Origin: Cylindrobasidium torrendii FP15055 ss-10
Taxonomy: Eukaryota > Basidiomycota > Agaricomycetes > Agaricales > Physalacriaceae
Assembly (NCBI GenBank): GCA_000934385.1
Contig: KN880456.1
Location: 118,685-182,684, forward strand
DNA length: 64,000 nucleotides
Direction: 5' to 3'
Shown here: one piece after another, positions 1-11,675 of the stretch
Position numbering within the stretch: position 1 is the first letter of the stretch
Layout: every line of letters begins with the position of its first letter
Program-made: the position numbers and the translations under genes
Notes under the pieces: generated by a model
What the model was told of the DNA's origin: nothing
Databases searched by the model: none
Seen by the model: only the letters and a program-made list of their open reading frames with translations

Positions 1-48
1 AGACGTGCATGGTAAACCGCTGTCTCCGACAAAGGGAGAAAGTACAAC

Positions 49-630
49 TTGACCGCTATCCCTCGCAAAGGCGGTTTAGGAACTGTCCTTCACAGGTCTC
101 GCGCTCCCTTCAACAGCAGTGGAGATATACCTGCAACTGGAAAGAACGGGATACGCAGCGAAAACTATAATTCGAGTCCTTTTGGACATTCTGATTTTGA
201 TGGCGTGTTGCAGTCTGGCCGACGTCTCGAACCCGACCTGGGGCGAGGTGATGGTGGACAAGCGAGAGCCACCCTTCCGCAGCTCTGGCAGGATGTTGAG
301 CATCTATACGTCGTGGTGATGCAATTTCCCCTCGATTCGTCCAAGGCTTCGGCATTCGCTCACACAACGAGAACAGGAAGCACATTCCAGATGCTTAAAG
401 CCGTAGTTATGCGCACACTGCAAGTCCTCGATGTTTCCGAGTGTATCCATAAGCTCGGCGGGGCATCTCTCGACATCAACTTTCCCGCGAACATCAGGAT
501 GAAGGTGAATGGGTATCTGTGCCTCATCCACTTCGGCTTCGTCACAGCAGAGAAGACACTACTCACATTCAAGGCGGATAGCTCGCGACGCTTCAGATAT
601 CCCGCAAGGAAAGTAAAAGGATGGACTTAA
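49..630 (+). pseudogene. Decayed fragment of an atypical protein kinase
   Basis: An open frame whose second half reads like a damaged copy of the neighbouring kinase at 983-2571. The segment LWQDVEHLYVVVMQFPLD aligns with the hinge and alpha-D region of that kinase (LQDFDFYYFVMPAYTMDL). The stretch LGGASLDINFPANIRMK then VNGYLCLIHFG aligns with LGWAHLDIKPENVMLK then ENGYLCLVDYG. The catalytic-loop lysine is replaced by asparagine, the loop is distorted, and no activation segment or C-lobe follows before the stop. The upstream part (49-280) has no recognisable kinase N-lobe. I infer a paralog relic. It could extend beyond the left edge of the window, which I cannot see. Alternative: a very divergent pseudokinase exon. 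Confidence 0.5.
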
Positions 631-935
631 GCTAGATACGCGACGAGCTCATGAATGAATTGTATAGATATTGGAAAGTGTTAGTCTCGGTTCGAACAAA
701 AGCCAAGCACGAGACAATCCCCCGATGACATTTAGCTAGTAATTACTTGTTCACGCGTACATCTGCGCACCTGTCATTGATTCAAAATGCCTTTTGCAGG
801 TGTCAGTGAAAGGCAGAACAAGTCCTGCGATCCTGACTCGCGTTTTGGACCAGAGGATCCTTGTTTTGACAATACGCCACTGTGGTGACTAAGCAATAAC
901 AATGGGGTCTTTGTCCCTGGACCGGTCCCGATCAA

Positions 936-943
936 TATATATA
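936..943 (+). promoter_or_regulatory. TATA-like box upstream of the 983 kinase
   Basis: The run tatatata lies about 40 bases before the ATG at 983 and after the in-frame ATG at 902. It argues that translation starts at 983, since a start at 902 would place the box inside the coding sequence. The 5' leader would be very short. Confidence 0.4.
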
Positions 944-982
944 CCTGTGTCGACAAAAAGTGCATTCCTCCCTCCGACCATC

Positions 983-2571
983 ATGTCACTTTCCCTCTAT
1001 GCCACTCTGGTTTTGGCGTTCATCAGGTCGATATTATTAAGGCGGTATAATGCGTTCAGGTTGTTGGTGGCTGAACGTTCGCCGGGGTCTTTCGAGCTGG
1101 AATCGAAAGAGTCGACGGTGTTTCGAGCGACGAGATATGTGTTTGTTGAGCAAGATATTTGCGTGTTTGATTCGCTGTCGTCTTCGAATGGCTCGCAGTG
1201 GCTGGCCACGAGCACCGTTTCTGCTTCCACTCAAACCGACCTCGAGCTCGCCGAAGAATGTTTGTCATGCCACCGACCGGAGACTCCAAAAGCAGAGAAG
1301 CACAACCAGACAGACGGATTCATGGATAACTATTCGCCAATCACAGCGACGACCACCCCGCCGCCCACCCCGCTCGAGTCCGAACGCGAGCTTTCCGATT
1401 TCCTCTCCAATATACTCGATAGCGCTACAGCACTCAATCCTAATCACAAGCACATCGGACAAATCATCGCATGCAAGAACGAGGCATACACAATCCGCCA
1501 ATTCGTCTCCAGCGGTTCCTACGGCAGCGTCTACTTCGCCGAAACCAAGCAGAAGACTATCCACGCCGTTAAGATTCTTTCAAAGAATGCGTATATGGTA
1601 GACGAGTTTGACGGCGTGACGAACGAGGTGGATGATAGCAGGAAGAGCTATGGATGGATGAGGGATATCTACATGGAGATTAGCGTTCTGCATGCGTGTC
1701 GAGAAGCAAAGTCGCCGTTTCTCATCAGTGGGGATATGTTTCTGCAGGATTTCGATTTTTACTACTTCGTCATGGTATGTCGAAGCGCTTGGTGTTGACG
1801 GGAGACTCATTCTTTGTCATAGCCCGCATACACAATGGACCTCTTCGAAAGGCTGAGCTTGGCGGTCCAGTCAGAAACCCCTCTTACTCGCACAGAACGC
1901 ATGTGGTACACACAACAGCTCGTCGTCGCTGTATCCGCCCTCCACGCTCTCGGCTGGGCCCACCTCGACATCAAACCGGAGAACGTCATGCTAAAGGAAA
2001 ACGGCTACCTCTGCCTCGTAGACTACGGGAACGCGACTAACCTCGAAGTGATGGAATGCACACCGAGCGGCACGGCGGCGTACTGCGCGGGGGAGGTAGC
2101 ATATTCGCTTTCGGATGATCCACATATGCATGGGTTTTTTATGCCAAAGCTTGCGGATGTGTATAGTCTGGGGAGGACTATTGCGGACGTGTTCATTGCA
2201 TCAGCTTTTCCGACCCTCAGTAACGGCTCTGATATCTCAGATATCATGGCGTGTGTGGGAGACGTAGACTTGGACGCGTTCGATTTGATTCATCAGGTAT
2301 GCTGCATACTTTTGAAGTTTACATAGAATCCTTCTAACGCCGTTTACTAGATGATGCAAGACGCTGAATTTCGCATAAATCTGACCGGGGTGAAGCAGTC
2401 AAAGCTTCTGCGAGATACGTGAGTGGCAACCTCTTTTGTGTTTACAGTCGCATTCAAGACTTAATCTTCTTTAATAGTAATTGGCGCTCAATTGAAAGTC
2501 AAGTTGCGGTCGCCCCATATTTCCCTCCGAGCCTGGCTCAGGTGTTTAATGATCATGGCACGCACAAATAG
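983..2571 (+). CDS. Atypical membrane-anchored protein kinase
   Basis: Four exons: 983-1774, 1823-2296, 2351-2418, 2478-2571, giving 475 residues; all phases agree. The N terminus has one hydrophobic segment (about residues 3-17, then an Arg pair), suggesting a membrane anchor. An acidic Ser/Thr-rich linker follows. The kinase domain starts near residue 165: P-loop SSGSYGSVYFA (~176-184), VAIK-type lysine in HAVKIL (~195), catalytic loop HLDIKPEN (~310), and DYG in place of DFG (~331). HRD is also altered to HLD, so Arg is missing, as in many non-RD kinases. The activation segment ends GTAAYCAGE. Substrates are unknown. It is related to the kinase at 52308-54082 and to the relic at 49-630. 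An ATG at 902 is in frame, but a TATA-like box lies between the two starts. Kinase fold is confident; activity is inferred. Confidence 0.85.
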
Positions 2572-3198
2572 CTTTACGCTGTCGGAATCGCTAGGCTGTG
2601 AAAATCAAGACGCTTGGAAAGATAGTGTATAGAATACAGACTCTTATTTAGATATATTACTAGTATTACTAAAGTCGCTATGTAATTATCCATGTAAGAC
2701 GCAAGGTTAAGGCCTAAGGTGGTGCCGGCTGGTGCCGAAACCATGATCGACGCGCTCTGCTCTTCACCATCAAGTAGAATCCCAGCACGGATGTGAGTAC
2801 AGGTATCAGGGCTTCTCTAACGCATGGTCATTACGCTTTTGAACTCTTCCGGCCGATTCCTTGTCAATTATATGTCTCTTCTGCAATTTCTCGACACAGT
2901 GTTCATCGTGACTGCGCCCCTCCCGTCTTTGACCCAAGCTTAAGGCTACTCCCGAGGGCTTCCCATCACATGCTTTTCAGCGCCATTCAGATGACGGCTT
3001 CTCTGAGTAATCCTGCAGCAAGCCACATCGAAATTGGATATACACAACTTTGATAATAATACAGTGCGTCGTAGCGCTATCATACATTGAAAGCTTCTCG
3101 TTTTCCCCGTGTTTCGTATTCCTCGTACGTCGCCTTCATCTATGAATAAGACAAATCAGCATCTATCCCATCGCCGTTCGCACTACTCACCACTGGCA
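2572..3198. other. Intergenic, no gene seen
   Basis: AT-richer spacer after the kinase. Short open frames here show no domain, no splice-consistent continuation and no family resemblance. Confidence 0.5.
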
Positions 3199-3531
3199 CT
3201 ACTTCTCTCTCCCCTCCATTTCTCTCCCTTTCTCTACCTCTCTCATCCCAGCTTCAGCATTCGCGTTCGCATCGACCTCAATCTCGATCTTGACCCCGCC
3301 ATAGCGCAGTTCCCGTCCATCGAGCTGGTTCAGGATAGCCCTGTAGTCTTCGTCTGGGTACCCTTCGGCGTTCGTCGGCGGCGGGCGCACAGTAGCCATC
3401 AAAGCGTCGGCGGGACTGGCGCGCTGGTGGGGGCTGGGACGCGTTACGCCGCCGAGGGTGCTGCTGGCGCGGTACGTCGCGGCGGAGTGGCGCGAGAGGA
3501 GGCAGCGCAGCGTGATAGGTGTGGGACGCAT
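3199..3531 (-). CDS. Small uncharacterised protein, possible mitochondrial presequence
   Basis: A single-exon frame of 110 residues. The chosen ATG at 3531 opens a basic, hydroxylated, acid-free N terminus (MRPTPITLRCLLSRHSAATYR) of the kind that targets mitochondria. The middle is Pro/Ser-rich and the C-terminal half carries a more ordered acidic piece (YPDEDYRAILNQLDGREL). The last 25 residues are charged and repetitive (DANANAEAG, then Glu/Arg-rich). The frame stays open upstream to 3732, but the extra N terminus looks non-coding. No family recognised. A downstream intron that changes the low-complexity C terminus is possible. Confidence 0.45.
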   Translation of the reverse strand: MRPTPITLRCLLSRHSAATYRASSTLGGVTRPSPHQRASPADALMATVRPPPTNAEGYPDEDYRAILNQLDGRELRYGGVKIEIEVDANANAEAGMREVEKGREMEGREK

Positions 3532-4792
3532 CGTCAAGTGTAACGGGTAAGTGGGAATGGGAAGGGTGGGTAGTGGTGAAGTAAGTGGAGGAGGACGAAG
3601 CAGCCCTTCTCTCTTAAGTGTAAGTATACTTTGGTGAGCTTTGTTCAGTCGCTTGGTCCCGTGCCCAAATCTCATGCTCCTGCTCAGAGTCAAGCGATTC
3701 ATACTTCGTATTGAGAAGTGCATTGTTAACACGCACGCGCCTGGCTATCGTTACTTCGCTATCTCTCTGGGACAGGATTGTAAGTTCTCAATGGCTGCAC
3801 TGACGTCTTACCTGCGCGTTCGGTCACCAGAGAGCATTTCCTATCAAGACAGCTATAGAACGGGCTCTTCCTATGTTGAGAAAACGGCGTCTTGTTATTG
3901 GATGAGTGTACTGCTGATGTGGTGGTTGAAAATTCCGTTCGATCTACAGCGACAAAGGAAGTAGGAGTTAATAATCTTTGATCTTGTGACTTTCTCTACA
4001 GCCCGCCGAGTGTATTGCAAACAACGCTGATGTGGGCACAGATCTGGAAATGCGAGTTCCCCGCTTGCACGCCTGCCTAAGTAGTGCCCGTATGAGCGAG
4101 CTGAACGCCACCATCTATGGTTGTCACACGCCGGGCATGCTTTTCACATTGAACATTCCAAGCTGTAGACCCTTTTCCAATTTTCGTGACTACTCGCTTT
4201 GTCTGAACGAACGAGAAAACTCGGCGGCTCGTCGACGGCGTCATTGCCGCCCAAATGCCAAGTCCTGGTCGCTCACAAGACAAACACTTTGGAGAGAGAG
4301 GGTGGAGACTCGACCGTTTCCGCGAACTTGTGACTTTGGATGCGCATGTCCTTCGGCCGTATGGGGATACGTGCAGCTGGCGAGAGAGAAGTTTATCGAC
4401 AGCCACCTTATACTGCTGTACAGCCCGAATACAGCGGCATTCCGTTCGACACTAAACGCAGATTCGGGGGCGAAAAAGAAAAGAGGAAAGTGAGATGTGT
4501 AGCTCGCCCCGCATACAGCGCACCGTTCGACACTTTTGCGGACAGAGGGACACGGACGAAGAAAGGACAACAGCAAAAAAAATGCATTGCGAGCAGACGA
4601 TACTAGTAGTACAAATACAATGGGGGATATCAAGTCAAGTCATGAATATAATATGCCGAGACGTGGTGCGATGCATAGTAGCGTCGAAGGGGCGATGTGA
4701 TTCAAGGTTCGGTGATGCAGTGGTGGAGAACTAATAGAATAGTCAGCGTCGACGAACGCGCACTACACGAACAACCACGTACTGTGAGGAGC
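3532..4792. other. Intergenic, imperfect short direct repeat
   Basis: No gene found. Around 4425-4455 and 4508-4535 a motif recurs imperfectly: a version of gaatacagcg followed by ccgttcgacac. Several frames on both strands are open here but show no conserved features. Confidence 0.35.
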
Positions 4793-5068
4793 TCATAGCC
4801 TGCGACCAGACTGCCCTGGGCGCATCTTCATCATTTGCTCGACCATGTTTGTGACCTGCTCGCTCTCAAAGTCGACAGCCGCTGGGTTGCTCATAGGGGG
4901 TATTTGCTGGCTGCTGGAAGAGACGGTGGTGGATGCAGGTGCTTGCGCCTTCAGCGGACTGGTAGGGCTGACGAAGGTGTGGTTGCTGCGCTGGATGGCG
5001 ACGCGAGGAGCGGTACGGCCAATCATTCCACGGACGGCGGGGGCAGCGAGCTGAGCAGTGGGGAGCAT
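4793..5068 (-). CDS. Small uncharacterised protein, likely mitochondrial
   Basis: Single exon, 91 residues from the ATG at 5068. The N terminus (MLPTAQLAAPAVRGMIGRTA then PRVAIQR) is rich in Ala, Arg and hydroxylated residues with no acids, typical of a cleavable mitochondrial presequence. The centre is Ser/Thr/Gln-rich. The C terminus forms a likely amphipathic helix (VDFESEQVTNMVEQMMKM) and ends in Arg residues. Longer upstream frame to 5176 is open but begins with an unlikely leader. I do not recognise the family. The compact presequence-plus-helix layout suggests a small mitochondrial accessory or assembly protein, which is inference only. Confidence 0.5.
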   Translation of the reverse strand: MLPTAQLAAPAVRGMIGRTAPRVAIQRSNHTFVSPTSPLKAQAPASTTVSSSSQQIPPMSNPAAVDFESEQVTNMVEQMMKMRPGQSGRRL

Positions 5069-6599
5069 GGTCACAGTAAGAGAGGTTGGTGTTTGTGGTG
5101 GTGGTTGGAATGAGCAGGGGCAAAGGCGATTGGGATTTAGACTCGTCCGGTGGCAGTATTTATACTCTGCACGCAAAGGGGCACCTTGTTCTTATCGGGG
5201 CATGTCGCGGGTCTCATGATCTGAGCCGGACGCCGGCCTTGCGTGTCAGCCAGTGTTGATCGCTTCGAACAAAGACCCCGTGCTGCGCTGTCTTTCCTAA
5301 ATGGGGAGTTTAGACGCATCGGTTCCCACGGTTTGCACACCAGTCGAGTCGTACAAGCCACCAGCGCCCAGAGTCGAGCCGTGTCCTTTCCTTTACGAGG
5401 ATTGACGCCCTCAAAACAGGTCCTGTGAAGAATTAGCTGTCCCTCGCTGCCTGTACGGATCCATCTGGGGAATGCTGGGGAAGGGCCAGTTGGGAACACA
5501 TCGTGGTGCGAGAGATATTTCTCGATACCCGACTGATACCCGATGGCGATATGACCGCTCCTATGATGCAACAATACCAAACTTACGTAAGGTGGGGCCC
5601 GCCCACTTACCAAAAACGGACGAGAGGGCGAATAGTTGGCACCCATCGATAAATGCGGCGCCCACAAAAATACCGCATGATAGCTTTCCGCTCAACCCTG
5701 CGTCCTTGCCGCTGCATTCAATCGTTAACTTGTAAGGGGTTTCTTTAGCCACATGCTGTGTCTTACCTTCCAAGCCTATTCCAAGACCGTGAGACCCTTT
5801 CCCACTCTGTGAGGCCGAAATGAACAAGCTCTCATATACTGGAGTGTTCATTCACCTCGAGTTCTTGTTCTGAAGCGTCATGTCATACGGATCCATGCAC
5901 GTCATTTGGACCTATGATATGTAGAAGCGTCCGTCCCTACATTGTTAGTGAGTCCGAGCCCCTGGTCGAGTCGATGCTTCGCGAGCGCTTCGAAATACGC
6001 TGAAATGGGTCAACGGGCTGAACATCTGCTAAGCTACGCTGACTGGCGCCCCTACGAACCGCCGAGAACGAACATCCGGTCATCGCATTGACGCGAACCG
6101 GAGGAAGGCCATGCCACCCACAGTCAAGCAGCCCGGGAAGATGTGCTTTCCAGCTGCGCAGCAAAGTTCCAAGAACTCAAGCTTCAAGAAGGACCGTCGA
6201 CGCTTGTGATGTTTGAACTTGACTTCACTGAGAAGGCGGTGGAATGTCGGGCTCCACGGTGGTGAGGCAGCACATTTTTTCGTTCTTGGTCACGCTCACA
6301 TCCATCATATAGGGTCGAAGGCGAAGCAGATGGGCAATCAGTGTTCAAAACTCCCCACCTTCCCGCAGGGTGGCAGCATGAGGCACAGCTACTAGCATTT
6401 TTGGGGTCCTAGTGCTACGCCAGAGTTAGAGTTCTACTTGTGCCGCATTTGGAAGGAATGCGCACTTTTTGCTAGGTGATGAACTTACCGCTCTTTGACG
6501 AACCCTCGGACACACCGCGATGGTGAGCGAGACTTCGAAAGCGCTCACACGTGGAAAACACGCTATCGGTTACTCGGGCCGAGAAATCGCGTGATCCTG
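5069..6599. other. Intergenic, no gene seen
   Basis: About 1.5 kb with scattered short open frames on both strands. None has splice-linked continuation, a domain or a targeting signal that I can support. Confidence 0.4.
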
Positions 6600-7517
6600 A
6601 TGGCGGTGCCATTATCTTTCTCTTCCTTTCCCGCGAACATGGAGGCCGACGCGAATCCAGCGCTCGAGAGTGTCCCGGAGGACCTGGACATCGAATGCGA
6701 AAATGACCTCGTTCGGTTCGACTACCGCAGACACGTCCTGCTTTATACCCTCATCGTCCCCCTGGTCACCCTTCTCACGTTTGCATTGGGCACTATACCC
6801 TTCTGGTTCACCCACCTCTCACTGCGTATCGACGAGTTCTTGGTACCGCTATCGGTGTGGGCACTGTCGTATGCACTGCAAAGACAGGTCGGGAAATGGG
6901 AGTGGTGGCATGCAGCACAAGTCATACGCGCAGCCATCCATGTCGTTCTCCTCCTCAGCGTCCCCAACCTCCTGCACACAGCCCACTACGCCGAACACCC
7001 TCTCCCGTCAAAGCACGATACCACAGCATTCTTGCGGACATGGCTCGTTGGACTGGTATGGGCGTTCGCCGAAGCAGTGGTATCTATCCGCAGCGCGTAT
7101 CAGTCTATCGCTTTGTACGCGCCCCAACCTCCAAAGCTCCCGGAAGACGACGACGACGAAGATGCGGATGAAGAATCGGTGCTCAGCACGAACCTCTCTC
7201 TACTCGGGCACCTGCATAAACGAGATTTGCTGGAGGAGGCGTTCGGCGGCGTCGCGTTCATCGACATACAGTTCTTCATTCTGGCTTTGCAGCGCGTATC
7301 GTCTGTGCTGTTATCTATCGGCATGACGCTCCTCCTCACTGCGACATGGTACCCGACAGTTGGAAGGGTGTATTGCGTGCTGGTTTTGGTGGGATGCTGG
7401 GCGGTCCAAGCGACTATTGGGTTATTGAGGACACCAGAAGTTAGGGTGTACGTCGGTTTAATCTTGGGTGTCGGCGTGTTCTTCGCAGGGTTGGGCGTAT
7501 GGGGAATCTTGGAATGA
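6600..7517 (+). CDS. Multi-pass integral membrane protein, unknown function
   Basis: Intronless frame of 305 residues from the ATG at 6600; other in-frame starts are at 6495 and 6639, and the last gives the cleanest cytosolic N terminus. About seven hydrophobic segments can be seen: near residues 46-66, 78-92, 103-120, 145-165, 228-255, 257-276 and 282-303. Between the fourth and fifth lies an acidic loop (PEDDDDEDADEESV) followed by a leucine-rich amphipathic stretch. The N-terminal region before the first membrane segment is acidic (VPEDLDIECENDLVRFDYRR). No transporter or receptor signature is visible. Length, acidic loop and lack of introns suggest a conserved fungal membrane protein of unknown role. 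Confidence 0.7.
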   Translation: MAVPLSFSSFPANMEADANPALESVPEDLDIECENDLVRFDYRRHVLLYTLIVPLVTLLTFALGTIPFWFTHLSLRIDEFLVPLSVWALSYALQRQVGKWEWWHAAQVIRAAIHVVLLLSVPNLLHTAHYAEHPLPSKHDTTAFLRTWLVGLVWAFAEAVVSIRSAYQSIALYAPQPPKLPEDDDDEDADEESVLSTNLSLLGHLHKRDLLEEAFGGVAFIDIQFFILALQRVSSVLLSIGMTLLLTATWYPTVGRVYCVLVLVGCWAVQATIGLLRTPEVRVYVGLILGVGVFFAGLGVWGILE

Positions 7518-7727
7518 AAGCCTGTATAAATCAAATTATGAATTCCATCACACAATGTATACACGATTCCACACGCTTTGTTCTCAAGCTGAGAAATTGG
7601 TCTGAGAAAATGGTCTGAATCTGAGAAAAATCCGTCGTGAATTATGGTTTGTACACTAAGTTGTACAACAACCCCCCGTCTAGGTATATAAAAGCCTTTC
7701 CGATTTTGTTGCTCTGTTGCTCTCACT

Positions 7728-8988
7728 TTAAGCCTTGCTGGGGGTGTTCTCCGCGAAGTACTCGTGGTTGTCTGCGTTATCAATGGCGTTCGTCGGGTTG
7801 CTCAGCGCAAGCGAGTGTGCGCTGGACTGGCCGTAGACGTGGTCGTCAGTGCCCGCAATCTTGTTGAAGTGGGATGCCTCATGGATGAGGGTTCCCGCAC
7901 GGGAGTCGGTACCGGTGTTGGGGGCATCCCAGAAGGCGGGGCAGAGGTTGATGGTACCGAACCTGGCCGCAGTATCAATGGTTTGTTCATGGAAAAGGGG
8001 GAGGGAAGACGTACTGGTCGGCGTAAACCCAGGCGTAAACACCTGCGTCGGAGCAGGAGCAGTCAAAGGTGTAGTCAACGGTGTAGTCGTACGACGCAAT
8101 GTTGGTGTAGTGGGACTGCACGGTGCTCTTGCGGCTGGCAGTGTACGCGCCGAACCAGTATGCGTAGCGGGTCGTGGAGGCGCTGATACCCTTCAAGTAC
8201 CTGGAATACTAGGTAAGTAACTATCGAATCAATATCGGCGAAGGACATACGAAACGGCGTTGGCCGCGTAGGTGTTAGCGGAGGACGCAGCAGTCTTGAC
8301 TTGAGTCTGCTGGGTGGAAGAGCAGCCGCTGTACTTGATGCGCTTGGAGAGCGAAGGACGAGCGAAGGAGAGAGCACCAGTGAGCGCAGCGGCGTGGGTA
8401 GCATCAGCGGTGTCAGCCTCAATGGTGGACACGGCACCAGCATCGTCAACAATCTGGAAGACATTCGACGCCTTGATGTTGTACGACGACTCTCCGGAGA
8501 GCGTGAAGTTGTACGCCTCACCCACTGTTAGAACACAAGCGGATCAGAAATCGACTTGACAACAAGAGAGGGAGGAGGATACGAACAGTTGTGGGAGATG
8601 GTGACAGACTCGCCGGGTGCGAGGGTAGTGTAGGCACCCTTGGCAGCAGCAACCTCGGGGGAGTACTTGACTTTGGCACCGACGAAGGCCGGGACAGAGC
8701 CAGCGTCGCTCTCGATGGAGAAGCTGTTGGCGGGGATGGCGTTCAGAACGCTGTTGGGGTCGTTCAGGACCTTGAGCGTCTCGTCTCCGCTGTTCGTGAG
8801 TGTCGCGACGACCTCGAGGTTGTTGACACCGACGACGGAGTCCGCGCCTAGGACCCATTGTCAGCAAGAAATTTGAGATGAAGGGGTGAGCTAAGGTGCA
8901 TACCGGACACAGCCAAAGACAGGCTGGGTGCAGCAGACACGCCAATGGCGGCGAAAACAAGGGCAACAAGGGAAGTGCGAGCGAACAT
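7728..8988 (-). CDS. Peptidyl-Lys metalloendopeptidase, M35 family (copy 1)
   Basis: Five exons on the minus strand: 8904-8988, 8587-8847, 8251-8524, 8015-8200, 7728-7962, giving 346 residues, close to the 348-residue Grifola frondosa precursor. Residues 1-19 form a signal peptide ending VSA|AP. A propeptide follows. The catalytic part carries the aspzincin motif HEASH (296-300) and GTDDHVYG (306-313), with paired cysteines (GCSS, DCS, NLCP). M35 enzymes of this type are secreted zinc proteases that cut before lysine; here Zn is expected on the two His and the Asp of GTxD. All intron positions and phases match copies 2 and 3 at 10373 and 16466, so this is a tandem family. Copy 1 is more diverged and lies outside the inverted duplication. 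Intact and probably functional. Confidence 0.93.
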
Positions 8989-9050
8989 GACGGGAGAGAT
9001 GAAGGCGACTGAGTAGACCACTGAACAAATCCGTGTTGCCATCCCACACT

Positions 9051-9057
9051 ATTTAAG
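9051..9057 (-). promoter_or_regulatory. TATA box of metallopeptidase copy 1
   Basis: On the minus strand ttaaata lies about 63 bases before the ATG at 8988. Copies 2 and 3 have a similar cataaatag element at the equivalent place. Confidence 0.5.
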
Positions 9058-9777
9058 CCTTTCCGTAATGTTCGATAAGGCCGGCTATCGTCACGAACGG
9101 TGCGGAAGGCCAGAGACAAGAGTTCTCCACCTCCAGACTAGGTCGGAACGGTGTATAATCCACATGCGTCGAATTGCGACACGACCTGGGGACCACACGC
9201 TCGAACAGACGCATGCTTGTCAACCGTTGCCTGAGGACAGGTGGGGTGTCAGCGTCATGGCCGCACAGGGCGGCTCTTTCCATGTTGCTCTCAAGGCGGA
9301 TCGCGTGGGAAAGATGGAGGGAAGAGGCACGAGACCTATGTTATGCCTCCTGGAGATAAGCTCAACACGTTGTCACGTTCTACAAAGACCTTTCTGGGAT
9401 CGTTTGAATTCATTGAAATGATGTTCACCTAGCTTAAATTGAAATGGTAAGCTGTGAGGTTATTCACAGTGGACGGAGAGTAACTCATAAAGTCCAACTC
9501 TGGAGTCTACGTCCCCCGTCCCATGGATATCCTTAGGCCAGTAATATGCCGTGGGTCAGGCAATCTACAACTCTGGCATGCGGTCAAGTCGCCTGCAAGT
9601 AGGATCCATGCGTTTAATTGCCCGCCGGCTTGACAAGGCCTAAACTCGCCATTATCAATGGATAATACGCATTTCAACATGTGGTTGCATCGCTCACAGA
9701 GCGAGTCGACACAACAATTCGGAATAATTCATGATAGCGAACGTGAACGTTCAAAGCACGCGCAAAGACGAGTGGAA
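9058..9777. other. Intergenic upstream of metallopeptidase copy 1
   Basis: No gene seen. It separates the copy 1 promoter from the left arm of the inverted duplication. Confidence 0.4.
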
Positions 9778-10307
9778 TGCCGACGGCAAGAGATGCCAAT
9801 CAAGACCAAGCAAGCGCCACATAATTTGTGAAGCCGGGAAGGTGACTGATGATACCACCTTGCCTTTGATAGGCTCCTTTACGCATTATGATTTATCTTA
9901 TTCCGTACATCGTCGCAGTAGTAGTGAGGGCATGGTGGTCGAAGAGGCGGATTTCGATGGATTGCACACGGTCCGATAGTCCGACGACGTCACAATTTGT
10001 CCCTTGCTTCAGACCATCATGCATTGAAGATCTGCGATACTTTCCCTTGTTAAGCCGCTGTGTCCGTTCCTGCAGAAACAGCAACGTTCAATGCATCCAC
10101 ACTTTTGCTGGTCTTACTTCCTGTGTGAGAAGTCATGTCATAGTGAGCACTGCGCTGTCGGAGCTGTTCGACTCTCCATCTGGCTGGAAGAGGGTGAGAA
10201 GCCTGTGCGTAAGTTTTGCGAATATACCCGTGATCCTGGCTCTTCTTCCCTGTCCATTGTCGCTGACAACAATCGGCAGCTTGCTTAGCATTCCACTCTT
10301 CCAGCAG

Positions 10308-10316
10308 CATAAATAG
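10308..10316 (+). promoter_or_regulatory. TATA-like box of metallopeptidase copy 2
   Basis: cataaatag lies about 60 bases before the ATG and is conserved in the opposite arm ahead of copy 3. Confidence 0.5.
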
Positions 10317-10372
10317 TGTGCGAGAGGACTGCATCCTCTTTTCTTGCTGTCCCCTCCCTTCACACACGGAAC

Positions 10373-11675
10373 ATGATGTCTGCTCGGGAGTTACTCGTCT
10401 TCCTCGTTCTTGCTGCCACCAGCGCGCTCGCCACACCCGACCTGTCCTTAGCCTTGTCGGGTATGCAGCGACTTTCCATCTATTCCAATAGCGCAAATAA
10501 CAGCATTTCCAGGCCCAGAATCCGTCGATAGTGTGGGAAACCTGAAAATTGCGGCGACGCTCACAAACCGCGGAGACGAGACAGTCAAGATACTGAACGA
10601 TCCCAAAAGCGTGTTGAGCACTCTGCCTGCGGACAGTTTCTTCATTGAGAGTGACTCTGGCTCTGAGCCAAGCTTTATTGGAGCTATGGTCAAGTACTGT
10701 GCTGAGACGGCTGCGGCGAAGGGCGCTTATACATCTCTCGCGCCGGGCGAGTCCGTCACCGTTTCTCATGACCGTACGTCTACAATGAGGGCTCTTCCTT
10801 CTGTACCATGGATGTCTGATACCTCCATAAAGTGGGGGCTGCATACAATTTCACTCCTTCTGGGGAGTCGAGATACAAAATCGCGCCAAGTTCGAATGTA
10901 TTCTACATCGTGGACGATGCAGGGACGGTCTCTACAATGAAGGCGAAGACAAATGCCTCCTACGCTCTGAAGCTTTCTGGCGTCTTATCCGTCGCGCGTC
11001 CCGCCTCTCAAAAGGGTGCCTCCAAGTTTAATGGCTGTTCCTCATCTCAGAAGAACATAATCCAAACCGCTGCGTCCTCTGCAAATACATACGCAGTCAG
11101 GAGCCTCTCGTATGCCCCTTTCTCATTATTTTTCCCTCAGTCTCACTGCTGAAGAAGAGCAGGTATCTCGAAGAAATCGATGGTTCTACAAAGCGCTACA
11201 AGTATTGGTTTGGCGCCTACTCTTTCGGGCGCAAAGGCACTGTGCAGTCGCACTACTCTCGTATCGCCTCGTATGACTACACGAGGGACTACGCTTATGA
11301 TTGTAGTACGTGCGACAGGGCTGGCACGTTTGCTTATGTATATCCTTCGAGGTACGCCCTTCTTCCCTTCAAGATTATGCTTGATTTACTCCCAAAACGC
11401 GTTCCAAGTCGTGAATTGCTGATATGTATACACTCTGTAGCTTCGGCACCATATACCTCTGTCCGCAATTCTGGGAGGCATCGAACACCGGGACAGACTC
11501 GCGCGCGGGCACCCTCATTCACGAGGCGTCGCATTTTGCCATCATTGGAGGAACCAGCGACCATGTCTACGGGCAGTCTGGTGCGCATTCGCTAGCGATG
11601 AGAGACCCTGATACGGCAATTGATAATGCGGATAATCATGAGTATTTCGCAGAGAATGCACCTAGAAAGTCCTGA
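10373..11675 (+). CDS. Peptidyl-Lys metalloendopeptidase, M35 family (copy 2)
   Basis: Exons 10373-10460, 10513-10773, 10833-11109, 11163-11351, 11441-11675, 349 residues, every junction in phase. The signal peptide (LLVFLVLAATSALA) is followed by the propeptide. The catalytic part has HEASH (299-303), then GTSDHVYG and the conserved NADNHEYFAEN tail. The exon layout is the same as copy 1, and the exon 2 and exon 5 lengths are identical (261 and 235 bases). Expected to be a secreted lysine-specific zinc protease involved in extracellular protein breakdown. It sits in the left arm of an inverted duplication whose other arm carries the broken copy 3, so this is the preserved member of the pair. 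Two adjacent ATGs at 10373 and 10376 allow either start. Confidence 0.92.

Noticed and set aside
902..982. Start of the first kinase at the ATG at 902
   Set aside because: A TATA-like box lies between 902 and 983 and the added residues have no targeting or domain character.
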